Shown: positions 9,942-18,645 of the stretch, in pieces
Numbering within the stretch: the first letter of the stretch is position 1
Layout: each line of letters begins with the position of its first letter
Source: Ahrensia sp.
GTDB taxonomy: Bacteria > Pseudomonadota > Alphaproteobacteria > Rhizobiales > Rhizobiaceae
NCBI GenBank assembly: GCA_002698425.1
Contig: NZXU01000120.1
Location: 11,470-75,469 of the forward strand
Direction of reading: 5' to 3'
Length of the DNA stretch: 64,000 nucleotides
Notes under the pieces: generated by a model
Databases searched by the model: none
Told to the model about the DNA's origin: nothing
The model's input: the letters and a program-made list of their open reading frames with translations, nothing else
Made by a program: the position numbers and the translations under genes

Positions 9942-10727
9942 ATGACAGTCAGGACCGTGACCAAATACGCAAAAATAACAGACTTCCTACAAACGCTTGA
10001 AACGTCCGCCCGACGCATGACATTTGCCGAGATCGAAAGCATCCTCGATTTTCACTTGCCTGCAAGCGCCAGGCGATATCAGGCATGGTGGGCGAACAAT
10101 CCGATCGACGGTAGGCAGTCGATGTCTTGGCTGTCGGCAGGCTGGCAAACCGAACATCTCGATCTCGCGAGCGAGACTGTTTCGTTTCGACGAAGCGACA
10201 ACATCCGAACTGCGAGCATAGGCCCATCCGACGAAAAAACCATTCGCTCAACGCAGAAATCTAATACCGGCGTTGATATCGATCAGTTGCCTCATGCCAC
10301 CGATGGCAGCGTTTCGATCAACGCATCGATGAATTGGAAGCAGCTTGGCGCGATCACGCTCGACGACGACATGAAACTCTCATTCCCCGATGCGCCTGCC
10401 ATTCCAGCTCTGTATCGGTTGCGCCTTTCAAGCGCCACCGGGACCCGTCATTACATTGGTGAAGCCGTGAACCTACGCCGGCGTTTCGGCAACTACCGAA
10501 ATCCCGGTCCGACACAGCAGACAAGCATCCGCATCAATGAAGTGCTCTCAACTCACTTGGACGCCGGCGGGGAGGCGCTGGTAGATCTTGTCGTATCCGG
10601 CATCAACTTGCTTGTGGGCGGTCAGGAGCTTGCGGTCGACCTGACGGACAAGGCGGTGCGACGTATGCTCGAACAGATGGCGGTCGTCGCCAATGCTGCG
10701 ATCGATATCGAAAGCCTCAACCGATGA
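9942..10727 (+). CDS. DUF7662 domain fused to a GIY-YIG nuclease-like domain
   Basis: 261 aa. The N-terminal 80 residues (FAEIESILDFHLPASARR, AWWANN, WLSAGWQTEHLDLASET) match the small DUF7662 module often found near defence and mobile genes. After a linker, residues about 155-250 show ALYRLRL followed by TRHYIGEAVNLRRRF, a GIY-YIG pattern with the two tyrosines and the arginine in place; a downstream RRMLEQM could supply the metal-binding glutamate. GIY-YIG proteins cut DNA in homing, repair and restriction. It is the last gene before the island boundary, 175 bp after the previous gene and in the same orientation. It may be part of the defence system or separate cargo. Confidence 0.65.
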   Translation: MTVRTVTKYAKITDFLQTLETSARRMTFAEIESILDFHLPASARRYQAWWANNPIDGRQSMSWLSAGWQTEHLDLASETVSFRRSDNIRTASIGPSDEKTIRSTQKSNTGVDIDQLPHATDGSVSINASMNWKQLGAITLDDDMKLSFPDAPAIPALYRLRLSSATGTRHYIGEAVNLRRRFGNYRNPGPTQQTSIRINEVLSTHLDAGGEALVDLVVSGINLLVGGQELAVDLTDKAVRRMLEQMAVVANAAIDIESLNR

Positions 10728-10857
10728 CGTTATCTACCTCTGGCACGAATTATCCACATAATCGACTGACAAAATTTCGCTCGTAACAATGTTACAAAGC
10801 GCGCAACCACAGAGATATAATTGCAAATAAAATCAATAATTTATGCGCAGAAGGCTT

Positions 10858-10883
10858 GAGTTCAAATCTCTCCGGCAGCACCA
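10858..10883 (+). other. Island attachment site: 26-nt 3' end of a tRNA gene
   Basis: The sequence has the T-loop TTCAAAT flanked by GAG and CTCTC, then a 7-nt acceptor strand CGGCAGC, discriminator A and CCA. No D arm, anticodon arm or 5' acceptor strand (GCTGCCG) lies upstream, and the 5' side of the T stem pairs over only three bases, so this is a fragment and not a gene. It is the duplicated 3' end left when an island integrates into a tRNA. The island lies to its left, so the intact tRNA should lie left of the window. The acceptor sequence would suit a tRNA-Leu, with low certainty. A 13-bp palindrome GTAACAATGTTAC (10783-10795) lies just inside the boundary in an A+T-rich stretch. Confidence 0.7.
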
Positions 10884-10954
10884 TTCCAACCGCGTTTTGC
10901 GATACGCTCGCAACGCGATGGGACCGAACTCCCCCTCGGCGAACGTTTCGACTC

Positions 10955-12100
10955 TCAACCCCAACCTTTTTCGCGAATCTCCGCATCATGTTCGCCGAGT
11001 TTCGGCGAAGGCCGCCCCGAAACGGGCGCCGGCGCGCCCTCGAAAAGGATCGGGGTGCGCAGGCCGGGGACGCCGCCCGGCGCGATCTGCATGCCGCGAT
11101 GGACGACCTGAGGATCGGCGAGCACGTCTTCGACCGTGTTGATCGGCCCGGCCGGGACGATCGCCTTTTCCAGCGCCGCGAGAAGATCGTCGCGCGCCCA
11201 CGCCTTTGTTCTGTCGCTCAGCAACGCCGTCAGCGCATCGCGGTGTTCGACCCGTACGGCATTGGTCGCAAAGCGCGGATCGGCGGCAGCACCGTCAAGC
11301 TCCAGCACCTGGCACAGACGCGCGAACTGGCCGTCATTGCCGACGGCGACGATCAGCCAGCCATCGGCGGTCTCGAAGGTCTGGTAGGGCGCGATATTGG
11401 GATGCGCATTGCCGAGCCGGTGCGGCGCGACGCCGGAGGCGAGGTAGTTCATAGCCTGGTTGGCGAGGACCCCGGTCATGCTGTCGAGAAGCGCCATGTC
11501 GACATGCTTGCCCTTTCCGGTCTGCTGCCGTTCGGCCAATGCCGCCTGGATGGCGATGACGCCGTAAAGCCCGGTGAAGATATCCGCGAAAGCGACGCCG
11601 ATCTTCTGCGGTTCGCCGGCAGGATCGCCGGTCAGGTCCATGATCCCGCTCATGCCCTGGATCAGGAAATCATAGCCCGCGCGCGCCGCATAGGGCCCGT
11701 CCTGGCCGAAGCCGGTGACGGAGCAGTAGACGAGCCCCGGATTGGTCGCCGACAGGCTCGCATAATCGAGGCCGAACTTCGCAAGCCCGCCGACCTTGAA
11801 ATTCTCGATGACCACATCCGCCCCGGCGGCAAGACCGCGCACCATGTCGAGATCGTCGGCATTCCGGAAATCGGCGATCACGGACCGTTTTCCCCGATTG
11901 CAGGCATGGAAATAGGCGGCCGCTTTTTCGCCGTCCCGCTCGATGAAGGGCGGCCCCCACTGGCGCGTATCGTCGCCCTGCGGACTCTCCACCTTGATGA
12001 CGTCGGCGCCGAGATCGGCAAGCGTCTGGCCGATCCATGGACCGGCGAGGATGCGCGCCAGTTCCAGCACGCGAAGACCCGTGAGCGGCGCCTCGCTCAT
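10955..12100 (-). CDS. Class III CoA-transferase (CaiB/BaiF family)
   Basis: 381 aa from the ATG at 12100; an in-frame upstream extension to 12187 has no family similarity. Typical opening LTGLRVLELARILAGPW, ADLGADVIKVE, and the active-site aspartate motif GKHVDMALLDSM, which forms the aspartyl-CoA thioester in formyl-CoA and carnitine CoA-transferases. The C-terminus GPINTVEDVLADPQV is also characteristic. It moves CoA between carboxylic acids in the cytoplasm; the substrate cannot be told from sequence. It is the first chromosomal gene to the right of the island boundary and stands alone. Confidence 0.9.
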   Translation of the reverse strand: MSEAPLTGLRVLELARILAGPWIGQTLADLGADVIKVESPQGDDTRQWGPPFIERDGEKAAAYFHACNRGKRSVIADFRNADDLDMVRGLAAGADVVIENFKVGGLAKFGLDYASLSATNPGLVYCSVTGFGQDGPYAARAGYDFLIQGMSGIMDLTGDPAGEPQKIGVAFADIFTGLYGVIAIQAALAERQQTGKGKHVDMALLDSMTGVLANQAMNYLASGVAPHRLGNAHPNIAPYQTFETADGWLIVAVGNDGQFARLCQVLELDGAAADPRFATNAVRVEHRDALTALLSDRTKAWARDDLLAALEKAIVPAGPINTVEDVLADPQVVHRGMQIAPGGVPGLRTPILFEGAPAPVSGRPSPKLGEHDAEIREKGWG

Positions 12101-12248
12101 CGGCTGGCCTGTCCCGGCTTGTGGAAAACTTCGAGGATCTGCATGCGGCGCATGATGAGAAACTTCGCGTAGACAATCGTGCGCCATGCATGTCGCGCCG
12201 GCCGCGCGATGTCCAGCGTCACGGCCGAATTATCGGCGCGGCCCTGCC

Positions 12249-14951
12249 CTACCTCGCAAGCCGAAGCCCCTGTCCGGCTGTCCCGCGGCGCTCCGGATCG
12301 CGCCAGCGTTCCTGGCGGACGAACTCGATCAACTCGTCGGACGGCATCGGCACCGCGAAGGCGAAGCCCTGCAGCGTGTCACAGCCGAGATCGCGCAGGA
12401 TCGCGGCGTGCTCTGCGGTCTCCACGCCTTCGGCGACGACCTTGATCCCGAGCGCCTGGCCGATCTCGATAATCGAGGCGACGAGGCGGCGCTGGCTGTC
12501 CGAACCGGTAATCGGCGTGACTAGCCGCCTGTCGATTTTCAGCCGGGACGGGTGAAGATTGATCAGGCTGATGATCGAGGCATAGCCGGTGCCGAAATCG
12601 TCGATCTCGATATCGATTCCCAGTGTCTCCAGGCGGTCGATATTGCCCGCGATCACGTCGTTGCCCTCGTCGAGGAAGATTGACTCGAGCAGTTCGAAGG
12701 ACAGTATTCCCGGTTCGATCGAAAGGCCGTTGAGGCGGCTGATCAGGTCGGCGTCGTGCAACTGGCCGGCCGAGACATTGACCGACATTTTCGGGATCGA
12801 GATGCCGGCCGCCTTCCAGCGGGTCGCCTGCCACAGCGTCTGTTCGAGGATAGTGCGGTCCAAAAGCGGCACGACATTCAGCTCGTCCGCGATCTTCAGG
12901 AAACTGTCGGGCGTCAGCACGCCTTCCGTGGGATGCTCCCACCGGGCAAGCGCCTCAACACCGACGATATCGAGCGTCCGCGCATCGAATTGCGGCTGGA
13001 AATAGGGCAGGAATTCCTGCCGATCGAGCCCGTTGAGGATGTCGTCGGCCACCCGCTTGTTGCGCACGATCTCGGCTTTCAGCGTTTCGGAGAAGAACTC
13101 GAAACGATTGCGGCCGTTGCTCTTGGCCCGGTAGAGCGCGATGTCGGCATCGATGAGCAGGCGCTGGCCATATCCGCTTTCGCCGGCATCCGCCAGCGCC
13201 ACGCCGATCGACACGCCGAAACGGCATTCGTGGTTCTCATAGGGCACCGGCTGGCGCATCTCCTCGACGATGCGGTCGGCCAGAGACGACAATTGCCGCT
13301 CGTCCGTCGGCGAGGTGATAGCGATCACGAATTCGTCGCCGCCGATCCGGGCGACGAAATCGTCGGAACGCGTATTCGCCTTCAGGATGGAGGCCGCATG
13401 GACCAGCATGGCGTCGCCGGCGGCGTGACCCAGCGTGTCGTTGATATGCTTGAAGCGGTCGAGATCGATATGCAGGAGCGCCGTGATCGTCCGACCGGCG
13501 CGGCCATTGAGAAGCTGCTCGTCGAGGAAACGCCGGTTCGGCAGGCCGGTCAGGCTGTCATGCAGCGAATTGCGCTCCATCTGGGCGCGCGCGTCCTCAA
13601 GTTCGCGGTTGCGGAACTCCGCATTGCGTTTCGCCGCCATCAGATGCGTCTTGAGCTGGATATCCGACGACACGTCCCAGTTGACGCCGACGATGTAGCG
13701 CTGGCCGTCGAGGTCGTTGTGAATGGCGCCGATCGCCCGGATCCAGCGGGTCGTTCCGTCGAAAACCACCCGGAATTCGGAATTGTAGGTGTTGCCGGTG
13801 GAAATCGCTTCGGCGAATTCCTCTTCGGCCCGCTCCAGATCGTCGGGATGCAGCGCGGCCGACCAGTAGTCGTATTTGGTCGGATCCTCGTCCTCGGGAA
13901 CGCCGTAGAGTTCCTTCATGCGATCGTCCCATTTCATCTCGTTCGTATCGAGATTGAGCTCCCAGATGCCGATTTTCGATGTGTCGAGGGCAAGCTTCAG
14001 CCGTTGCGAAAGCTTTTGCATCTGGTTTTGCCGCCGGCTGAGTTCGCGGATATGCGTGCGGCGCTGGTCGTAGAGCAGACCGGCGATCAGAATGGGCAGG
14101 ATGACGAGCAGACCGGCGATCAGGATGAGGGAGCGGAACCCCCATGCATTGGCGGGCCTTGCAGACCAGCCATCCGTCGGGATGGCCGCGATGCGCCAGC
14201 TTCCGGTCGGCAGCGATATGGTCGACACGACCGGATCCTCGTTGAAAACGCCCGGCCGGCCATAAAAGACCGTGCTGTCGGACGAAAGTGCGTCGCGCCC
14301 GGCAATGGCGATTTCGATGGGGCTATCCGGGACGAGAAGATCGCTATCCTCGTAGAGCTGCTCGACATCGATCACGGCGGATACGAGACCCCAGAGACGC
14401 TTGGAGCCGTCCTCCGCTTCCATGAAAACGGGAAAGCGACCGATGAAGCCCTGCCCGCCCTGGAGCAGATTGACCGGTCCGGCAAGCACCATGTGCCGGG
14501 ATTCCACCGCCCTGAGCGCCGCATCGCGTTGCTGTTCGTTTTCCCGGTAGTCGAGCCCGATCGCTTTCTCATTGCCTTCGATCGGATACATCAGCCGGAC
14601 CACGAGGTCGGGAGCCGCGGCGATGTTGCGCAATTGCGAGCGATTTCCGAGCAGGCCGGAAGCGACGCGGCTGAATTGCGCCTGATCCATATCGGGCTCG
14701 GCGGCGATAACGGCCACGAGGCCGCGGACCAGTTGAAGATTGCTGTTGATATTGCCTTCGAGCTTGGCGCGGACCAGGCCGAGCTGTTCGCTGACATCGG
14801 CGCGCATTTGCTGATTATGGACCAGCCGGTTCTGATACTCTGCAAAAAGCCCCATGACGACAGTCACGGCGAGCGCGATACCGACGGCGACGACGCTTGG
14901 TCTGAATATCGATCGGTCGATTTTCAGTCGGCTAACGGAAAATCCCGGCAT
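12249..14951 (-). CDS. Membrane CHASE-PAS-GGDEF-EAL cyclic di-GMP enzyme
   Basis: 900 aa from ATG 14951. A membrane segment near residues 20-40 and a second near 285-305 (SLILIAGLLVILPILIAG) bracket a periplasmic CHASE sensor domain. Then come a PAS fold (LDTSKIGIWELNLDTNEMKW), a GGDEF domain with an intact signature (ARIGGDEFVIAI) and an EAL domain with VEALARW, ELLES, IDDFGTGYASI, LKIDRRLV and VVAEGVET. Both catalytic sites look complete, so it could make and break cyclic di-GMP, with the sensor setting the balance. It is a single-gene unit between the CoA-transferase and cytosine deaminase genes. Confidence 0.93.
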   Translation of the reverse strand: MPGFSVSRLKIDRSIFRPSVVAVGIALAVTVVMGLFAEYQNRLVHNQQMRADVSEQLGLVRAKLEGNINSNLQLVRGLVAVIAAEPDMDQAQFSRVASGLLGNRSQLRNIAAAPDLVVRLMYPIEGNEKAIGLDYRENEQQRDAALRAVESRHMVLAGPVNLLQGGQGFIGRFPVFMEAEDGSKRLWGLVSAVIDVEQLYEDSDLLVPDSPIEIAIAGRDALSSDSTVFYGRPGVFNEDPVVSTISLPTGSWRIAAIPTDGWSARPANAWGFRSLILIAGLLVILPILIAGLLYDQRRTHIRELSRRQNQMQKLSQRLKLALDTSKIGIWELNLDTNEMKWDDRMKELYGVPEDEDPTKYDYWSAALHPDDLERAEEEFAEAISTGNTYNSEFRVVFDGTTRWIRAIGAIHNDLDGQRYIVGVNWDVSSDIQLKTHLMAAKRNAEFRNRELEDARAQMERNSLHDSLTGLPNRRFLDEQLLNGRAGRTITALLHIDLDRFKHINDTLGHAAGDAMLVHAASILKANTRSDDFVARIGGDEFVIAITSPTDERQLSSLADRIVEEMRQPVPYENHECRFGVSIGVALADAGESGYGQRLLIDADIALYRAKSNGRNRFEFFSETLKAEIVRNKRVADDILNGLDRQEFLPYFQPQFDARTLDIVGVEALARWEHPTEGVLTPDSFLKIADELNVVPLLDRTILEQTLWQATRWKAAGISIPKMSVNVSAGQLHDADLISRLNGLSIEPGILSFELLESIFLDEGNDVIAGNIDRLETLGIDIEIDDFGTGYASIISLINLHPSRLKIDRRLVTPITGSDSQRRLVASIIEIGQALGIKVVAEGVETAEHAAILRDLGCDTLQGFAFAVPMPSDELIEFVRQERWRDPERRGTAGQGLRLAR

Positions 14952-15124
14952 GGCGTCCTTGCAAAGTCTTGGATTCCGTAGAGGCCTCCCGGCATCGCGG
15001 AATCCGAATGCACCCCGCGCAACCTTACGCGGCAAGTCGAAACAAATGCCTAAGATGCGATGCCGAATGCTGATGCAGGCCGCAACGGACCGGATTTCGA
15101 CGGTCTTGCCGCCGGACGGTCGCC

Positions 15125-16405
15125 CTATCGCTTGTGTCGCCGGTTCACCTTCGCCGGGCGCCCGGGAAGAGAAAGCGCCGTATCCTGCCGGTCGCGCCGC
15201 GCCACGACATTGCCCTTCGAGACGACGAGCAGGCGTTCCGGTCTCAATCTGATCGCCTCGATCGGATCCCCCGCGTCAAGCACGACAAGGCTCGCGCGTT
15301 TGCCCTTTTCGAGGCCGTAATCCTCGAACCCCATGATCTTCGCGGTTTCCGTCGTCACCATGTCGAAACAGCGGCGCATGTCCGCCGGGCTGGTCATCTG
15401 CGCCACATGCAGCCCCATGAAGGCGACATCGAGCATGTCGGCCGTGCCGAGCGGGTACCACGGGTCGAGCACGCAATCCTGCCCCCATGCGACCGTGATG
15501 CCGTGTTTAAGCATGTCCGGTACGCGGGTCAGCCCGCGCCGCTTCGGATAGGTGTCGTGCCGGCCCTGGATGGTGATGTTGATCAGCGGGTTGGGAATGG
15601 CCGAGACCTGTGCTTCCGCCATCAGCGGCAAGAGCTTCGAGACATAGTAGTTGTCCATCGAATGCATCGAGGTCAGATGCGATCCGTTCACCCGTCCCTG
15701 CAGGCCGAGACGCTGCGTCTCGTAGGCAAGCTGTTCGACATGGCGCGACATCGGGTCGTCCGTCTCGTCGCAATGCAGGTCGACCCGCAAACCGCGCTCC
15801 GCCGCGATCTCGCAGAGTTCGGTCACCGAGCGGCGCCCGTCTTCCATCGTCCGTTCGAAATGCGGAATGCCGCCGACCACGTCGACGCCCATGTCGAGCG
15901 CCTGCAGGGTCAGTTCGCGGGCTTTCGGCGCGCGGTAGAACCCGTCCTGCGGAAAGGCGACGATCTGCAAATCGAGATAGGGTTTGACAATATCGCGCAC
16001 CGCGAGCAGTCCGCGCACGCCGGTCATCGCGTGATCGTCGGAAGTATCGACATGGCTGCGCACGGCCAGCAGTCCCATCGAGACCGCCCAGTCGCAATAG
16101 GCCAGCGCCCGTTCGATCACCGCTTCCTCGGTGAGCAGCGGCTTCAATTCGCCCCACAGCGCGATGCCTTCCAGCAATGTGCCGCTCTCGTTGATGCGCG
16201 GCAGTCCGTAGGACAGCGTCGCGTCCATGTGGAAATGCGGATCGATGAAAGGCGGCGAGACGAGATTGCCGGAAATATCGATGGTCTCGCCCGCGTCGGC
16301 GTTGATGTCAGCCTCGATCGCGGCGATCGTGTCGCCGGAAATCGCGATATCGGCGGTAGTCCCATCGGGCAGGACGCCGCCCTTGAGCAGCAGATCGAAA
16401 CTCAT
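15125..16405 (-). CDS. codA: Cytosine deaminase (amidohydrolase family)
   Basis: 426 aa from ATG 16405, which overlaps the stop of the upstream permease gene. Metal and substrate motifs of CodA are present: DPHFHMDAT, DLHCDET, NGSHLTSMHSM and GQDCVLDPWYPLGTADML, the last nearly the same as in the E. coli enzyme. It converts cytosine to uracil and ammonia in the cytoplasm; related enzymes also act on isoguanine or creatinine. Being the last gene of a BmpA-type ABC importer operon implies that the importer brings in the nucleobase or nucleoside this enzyme helps break down. Confidence 0.88.
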   Translation of the reverse strand: MSFDLLLKGGVLPDGTTADIAISGDTIAAIEADINADAGETIDISGNLVSPPFIDPHFHMDATLSYGLPRINESGTLLEGIALWGELKPLLTEEAVIERALAYCDWAVSMGLLAVRSHVDTSDDHAMTGVRGLLAVRDIVKPYLDLQIVAFPQDGFYRAPKARELTLQALDMGVDVVGGIPHFERTMEDGRRSVTELCEIAAERGLRVDLHCDETDDPMSRHVEQLAYETQRLGLQGRVNGSHLTSMHSMDNYYVSKLLPLMAEAQVSAIPNPLINITIQGRHDTYPKRRGLTRVPDMLKHGITVAWGQDCVLDPWYPLGTADMLDVAFMGLHVAQMTSPADMRRCFDMVTTETAKIMGFEDYGLEKGKRASLVVLDAGDPIEAIRLRPERLLVVSKGNVVARRDRQDTALSLPGRPAKVNRRHKR

Positions 16406-17346
16406 CTCTCGCCTTTCTGGTAGGGCACCATCAGCGCCTTCGGGTAGGTCGCGCGCCGGGCGACGACGATCAGCGCCAGGATCGACAGCACATAGGGCAG
16501 CATCAGGAAGATCTGGTAGGGGATTACCCCGCCGGTTACCTGCTGCAGGCGCACCTGGTAGGCGTCGAACGCTGCGAACAGGATCGCGCCAATCAACGCC
16601 TTGCCGGGCCGCCACGAGCCGAACACCACCAGCGCGATGCAGATCCAGCCGCGCCCGTTGATCATCTCGAAGAAGAAGGAATTGAAGGCGCTCATCGTCA
16701 GGAACGCTCCGCCCACGGCCATCAGCGCCGACCCGGCGGCGACCGCGCCCATGCGCATCGCCGTGACGCTAATCCCTTGCGCCTCGACGGCGGAAGGATT
16801 CTCGCCCACCGCGCGCACCGCGAGTCCGACTGGCGTGCGATAGAGGATCCAGGCGACAAGCGCCACGGTGACATAGGCGAGATATGTCAGCGGCGTCTGG
16901 TTGAACAGCGCCGGGCCGATCAGCGGGATCTCCGACAGGCCGGGGATCGCGAAGGGCTGGAACGGCTCGATCTTCGGCGGCGATGTCACCTCCGGCAGCG
17001 AGACGCGGTAGGTGAAATAGGTCAGGCTCGTCGCCAGCAGCGTGATGCCGATGCCGGTGACATGCTGCGACAGGCCGAGCGGCACGGTCAGGAACCCGTG
17101 CAGCAGCCCGAAGGCGACGCCCGTCAGCGCCGCGACCGTAACACCCAGCCACAGATCGCCGCCGGCATAGACCGTGATCCAGCCGGCAAACGCCCCGGCC
17201 GTCATGATCCCCTCGATGCCAAGATTGAGCACGCCCGCACGCTCGCAGATCAGTTCGCCCATCGTCGCGAAGATCAGCGGCGAGGCGATCCGGATCGCCG
17301 CCACCCAGAAGCTCGTCGTCAGAAGAATGTCGAAGGCTTCAATCAT
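16402..17346 (-). CDS. ABC importer permease, BmpA-type nucleoside/nucleobase system (second permease)
   Basis: 314 aa from ATG 17346, with about eight to nine hydrophobic segments. ERAGVLNLGIEGIM near the N-terminus and GRGWICIALVVFG near the middle are signatures of the branched permease family BPD_transp_2 as found in purine nucleoside importers (NupQ/YufQ type). Stop overlaps the cytosine deaminase start by 4 bases. It is separated from the first permease gene by 249 bp that contain the large inverted repeat. Confidence 0.9.
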   Translation of the reverse strand: MIEAFDILLTTSFWVAAIRIASPLIFATMGELICERAGVLNLGIEGIMTAGAFAGWITVYAGGDLWLGVTVAALTGVAFGLLHGFLTVPLGLSQHVTGIGITLLATSLTYFTYRVSLPEVTSPPKIEPFQPFAIPGLSEIPLIGPALFNQTPLTYLAYVTVALVAWILYRTPVGLAVRAVGENPSAVEAQGISVTAMRMGAVAAGSALMAVGGAFLTMSAFNSFFFEMINGRGWICIALVVFGSWRPGKALIGAILFAAFDAYQVRLQQVTGGVIPYQIFLMLPYVLSILALIVVARRATYPKALMVPYQKGER

Positions 17347-17371
17347 GCTTGGCACCGGCTCCCTCTGGAAG

Positions 17372-17520
17372 ATACCCCCCTCTGTCGGCTCCGCCGACAT
17401 CTCCCCCACAAGGGGGGAGATTGCGCAGGCCCACCCTCCGCCTTCCGTGAAACGCGGGCTTCGGCGCGGGCCAATCTCCCCCCTTGTGGGGGAGATGTCC
17501 GGCAGGACAGAGGGAGGTGC
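17372..17520. repeat. Rhizobial-type intergenic mosaic repeat with perfect 26-bp inverted cores
   Basis: Cores at 17398-17423 and 17472-17497 are exact reverse complements (CATCTCCCCCACAAGG at the start of each in hairpin sense), and imperfect similarity extends outward to the TCTGTC/GACAGA blocks, giving arms of about 54 bp around a 48-bp loop. Each core is itself nearly palindromic (CTCCCCC/GGGGGAG). This looks like the dispersed intergenic elements common in Mesorhizobium, Rhizobium and relatives. It sits between two permease genes of one operon, so it would be transcribed and form a strong RNA hairpin. Confidence 0.85.
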
Positions 17521-17595
17521 CCGATGCCGGTCATGTCCTCTGTCCCACCCTATTCACGATATGCTGGCAAACGCCGCAGTGGCTGGGCACGATCC

Positions 17596-18645
17596 TCACC
17601 TCCACTTGATCCGGTAACGCGTCAGCATGATCGCGGTGACCATTGTCAGAAGCGCCGTCGCCACCATCACCTGGGCGATGTAGCTGGGCACGCCGGCCGA
17701 CCGGCTCATCGCATCCGCGCCGACGAAGATGCCGGCGACGAAGATCGCCGACGCCACGACGCCGAGCGGGTTGAGCATCGCCAGCATGGCGACGACGATG
17801 CCGGTGTAGCCAAAGCCCGGCGACAGATCGAGCGTGAGGTTGCCCTTCAATCCGGCAACTTCGGAGAAGCCGGCAAGCGCAGCCAGACCGCCCGACAGGA
17901 GCGCGGTCTTCATCAGCACGCGGTTAACCGGAATGCCGGCGAAACGCGCCGCCTCCGCATTGTTGCCCACCGCGCGCATCTCGTAACCGAGCGTCGTCTT
18001 CTTCATCACGACCCACATGATCACGGCGCTCGCCACCGCGATGACGAAGCCGAAATGCAGCCGCTTGCCCTGGATCAGCCGCGGCAGTTGCGCTTCGGCA
18101 ATCACCCGTTTCGATTGCGGCCAGCCAAGCCCCGTCGGATCCTTCAGCACGCCTTCCAGCAGCATCGAGACGAACAGGATGACGATGAAATTCAGGAGCA
18201 GCGTCGTCACCACCTCGTCGACGCCGAACCGGACCTTGAGAACCGCCGGACCGAGCAGCAGCAGCGCGCCGGCCAGCATGACGCAGATCATGATCAGCGG
18301 AATCAGCGCCGGTGCGGGCATGGCGACTGCTCCGGTGCCGAGCACCACGGTTACGACCCCGCCGATATAGAGCTGCGCCTCGGCGCCGATGTTCCAGAGC
18401 TTGGCGCGGAACGCAACCGCCACGGCAAGCCCGGTGAAGATGAGCGGCGTCGCCCGTGTCAGCGTTTCGAGCAGCGCGAATTGCGAACCCGCCGCGCCCT
18501 TGGCGACGAGCCAGAATGTGTTGAAGGGCGAAGCCCCGGCGATCAGCACCAGAAGCGAGGCAATCACGATCGTCGCGAGGATCGCGCCGAGCGGATAGAG
18601 CAGCGTGACCGCAAGGCCCGGCGCCGGTTTCGGTTCAAGCCGCAT
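17596..18645 (-). CDS. ABC importer permease, BmpA-type system (first permease)
   Basis: 349 aa from ATG 18645. The family block FRAKLWNIGAEAQLYIGG, then VDEVVTTLLLNFI and LGYEMRAVGNNAEAARFAGI, is typical of the larger permease (NupP/YufP type) of BmpA-linked importers. About ten membrane segments. Its start lies 11 bp inside the end of the ATPase gene, so the two are translationally coupled. Confidence 0.92.
   Translation of the reverse strand: MRLEPKPAPGLAVTLLYPLGAILATIVIASLLVLIAGASPFNTFWLVAKGAAGSQFALLETLTRATPLIFTGLAVAVAFRAKLWNIGAEAQLYIGGVVTVVLGTGAVAMPAPALIPLIMICVMLAGALLLLGPAVLKVRFGVDEVVTTLLLNFIVILFVSMLLEGVLKDPTGLGWPQSKRVIAEAQLPRLIQGKRLHFGFVIAVASAVIMWVVMKKTTLGYEMRAVGNNAEAARFAGIPVNRVLMKTALLSGGLAALAGFSEVAGLKGNLTLDLSPGFGYTGIVVAMLAMLNPLGVVASAIFVAGIFVGADAMSRSAGVPSYIAQVMVATALLTMVTAIMLTRYRIKWR

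Noticed and set aside
10856..12172. 438-aa plus-strand reading frame
   Set aside because: It is antisense to the well-supported CoA-transferase gene and starts in the tRNA fragment; composition is that of a reverse-complement shadow.
12756..14981. 741-aa plus-strand reading frame opposite the GGDEF-EAL gene
   Set aside because: High G+C leaves few stop codons on the opposite strand; no recognisable domain, while the minus strand has complete domains.
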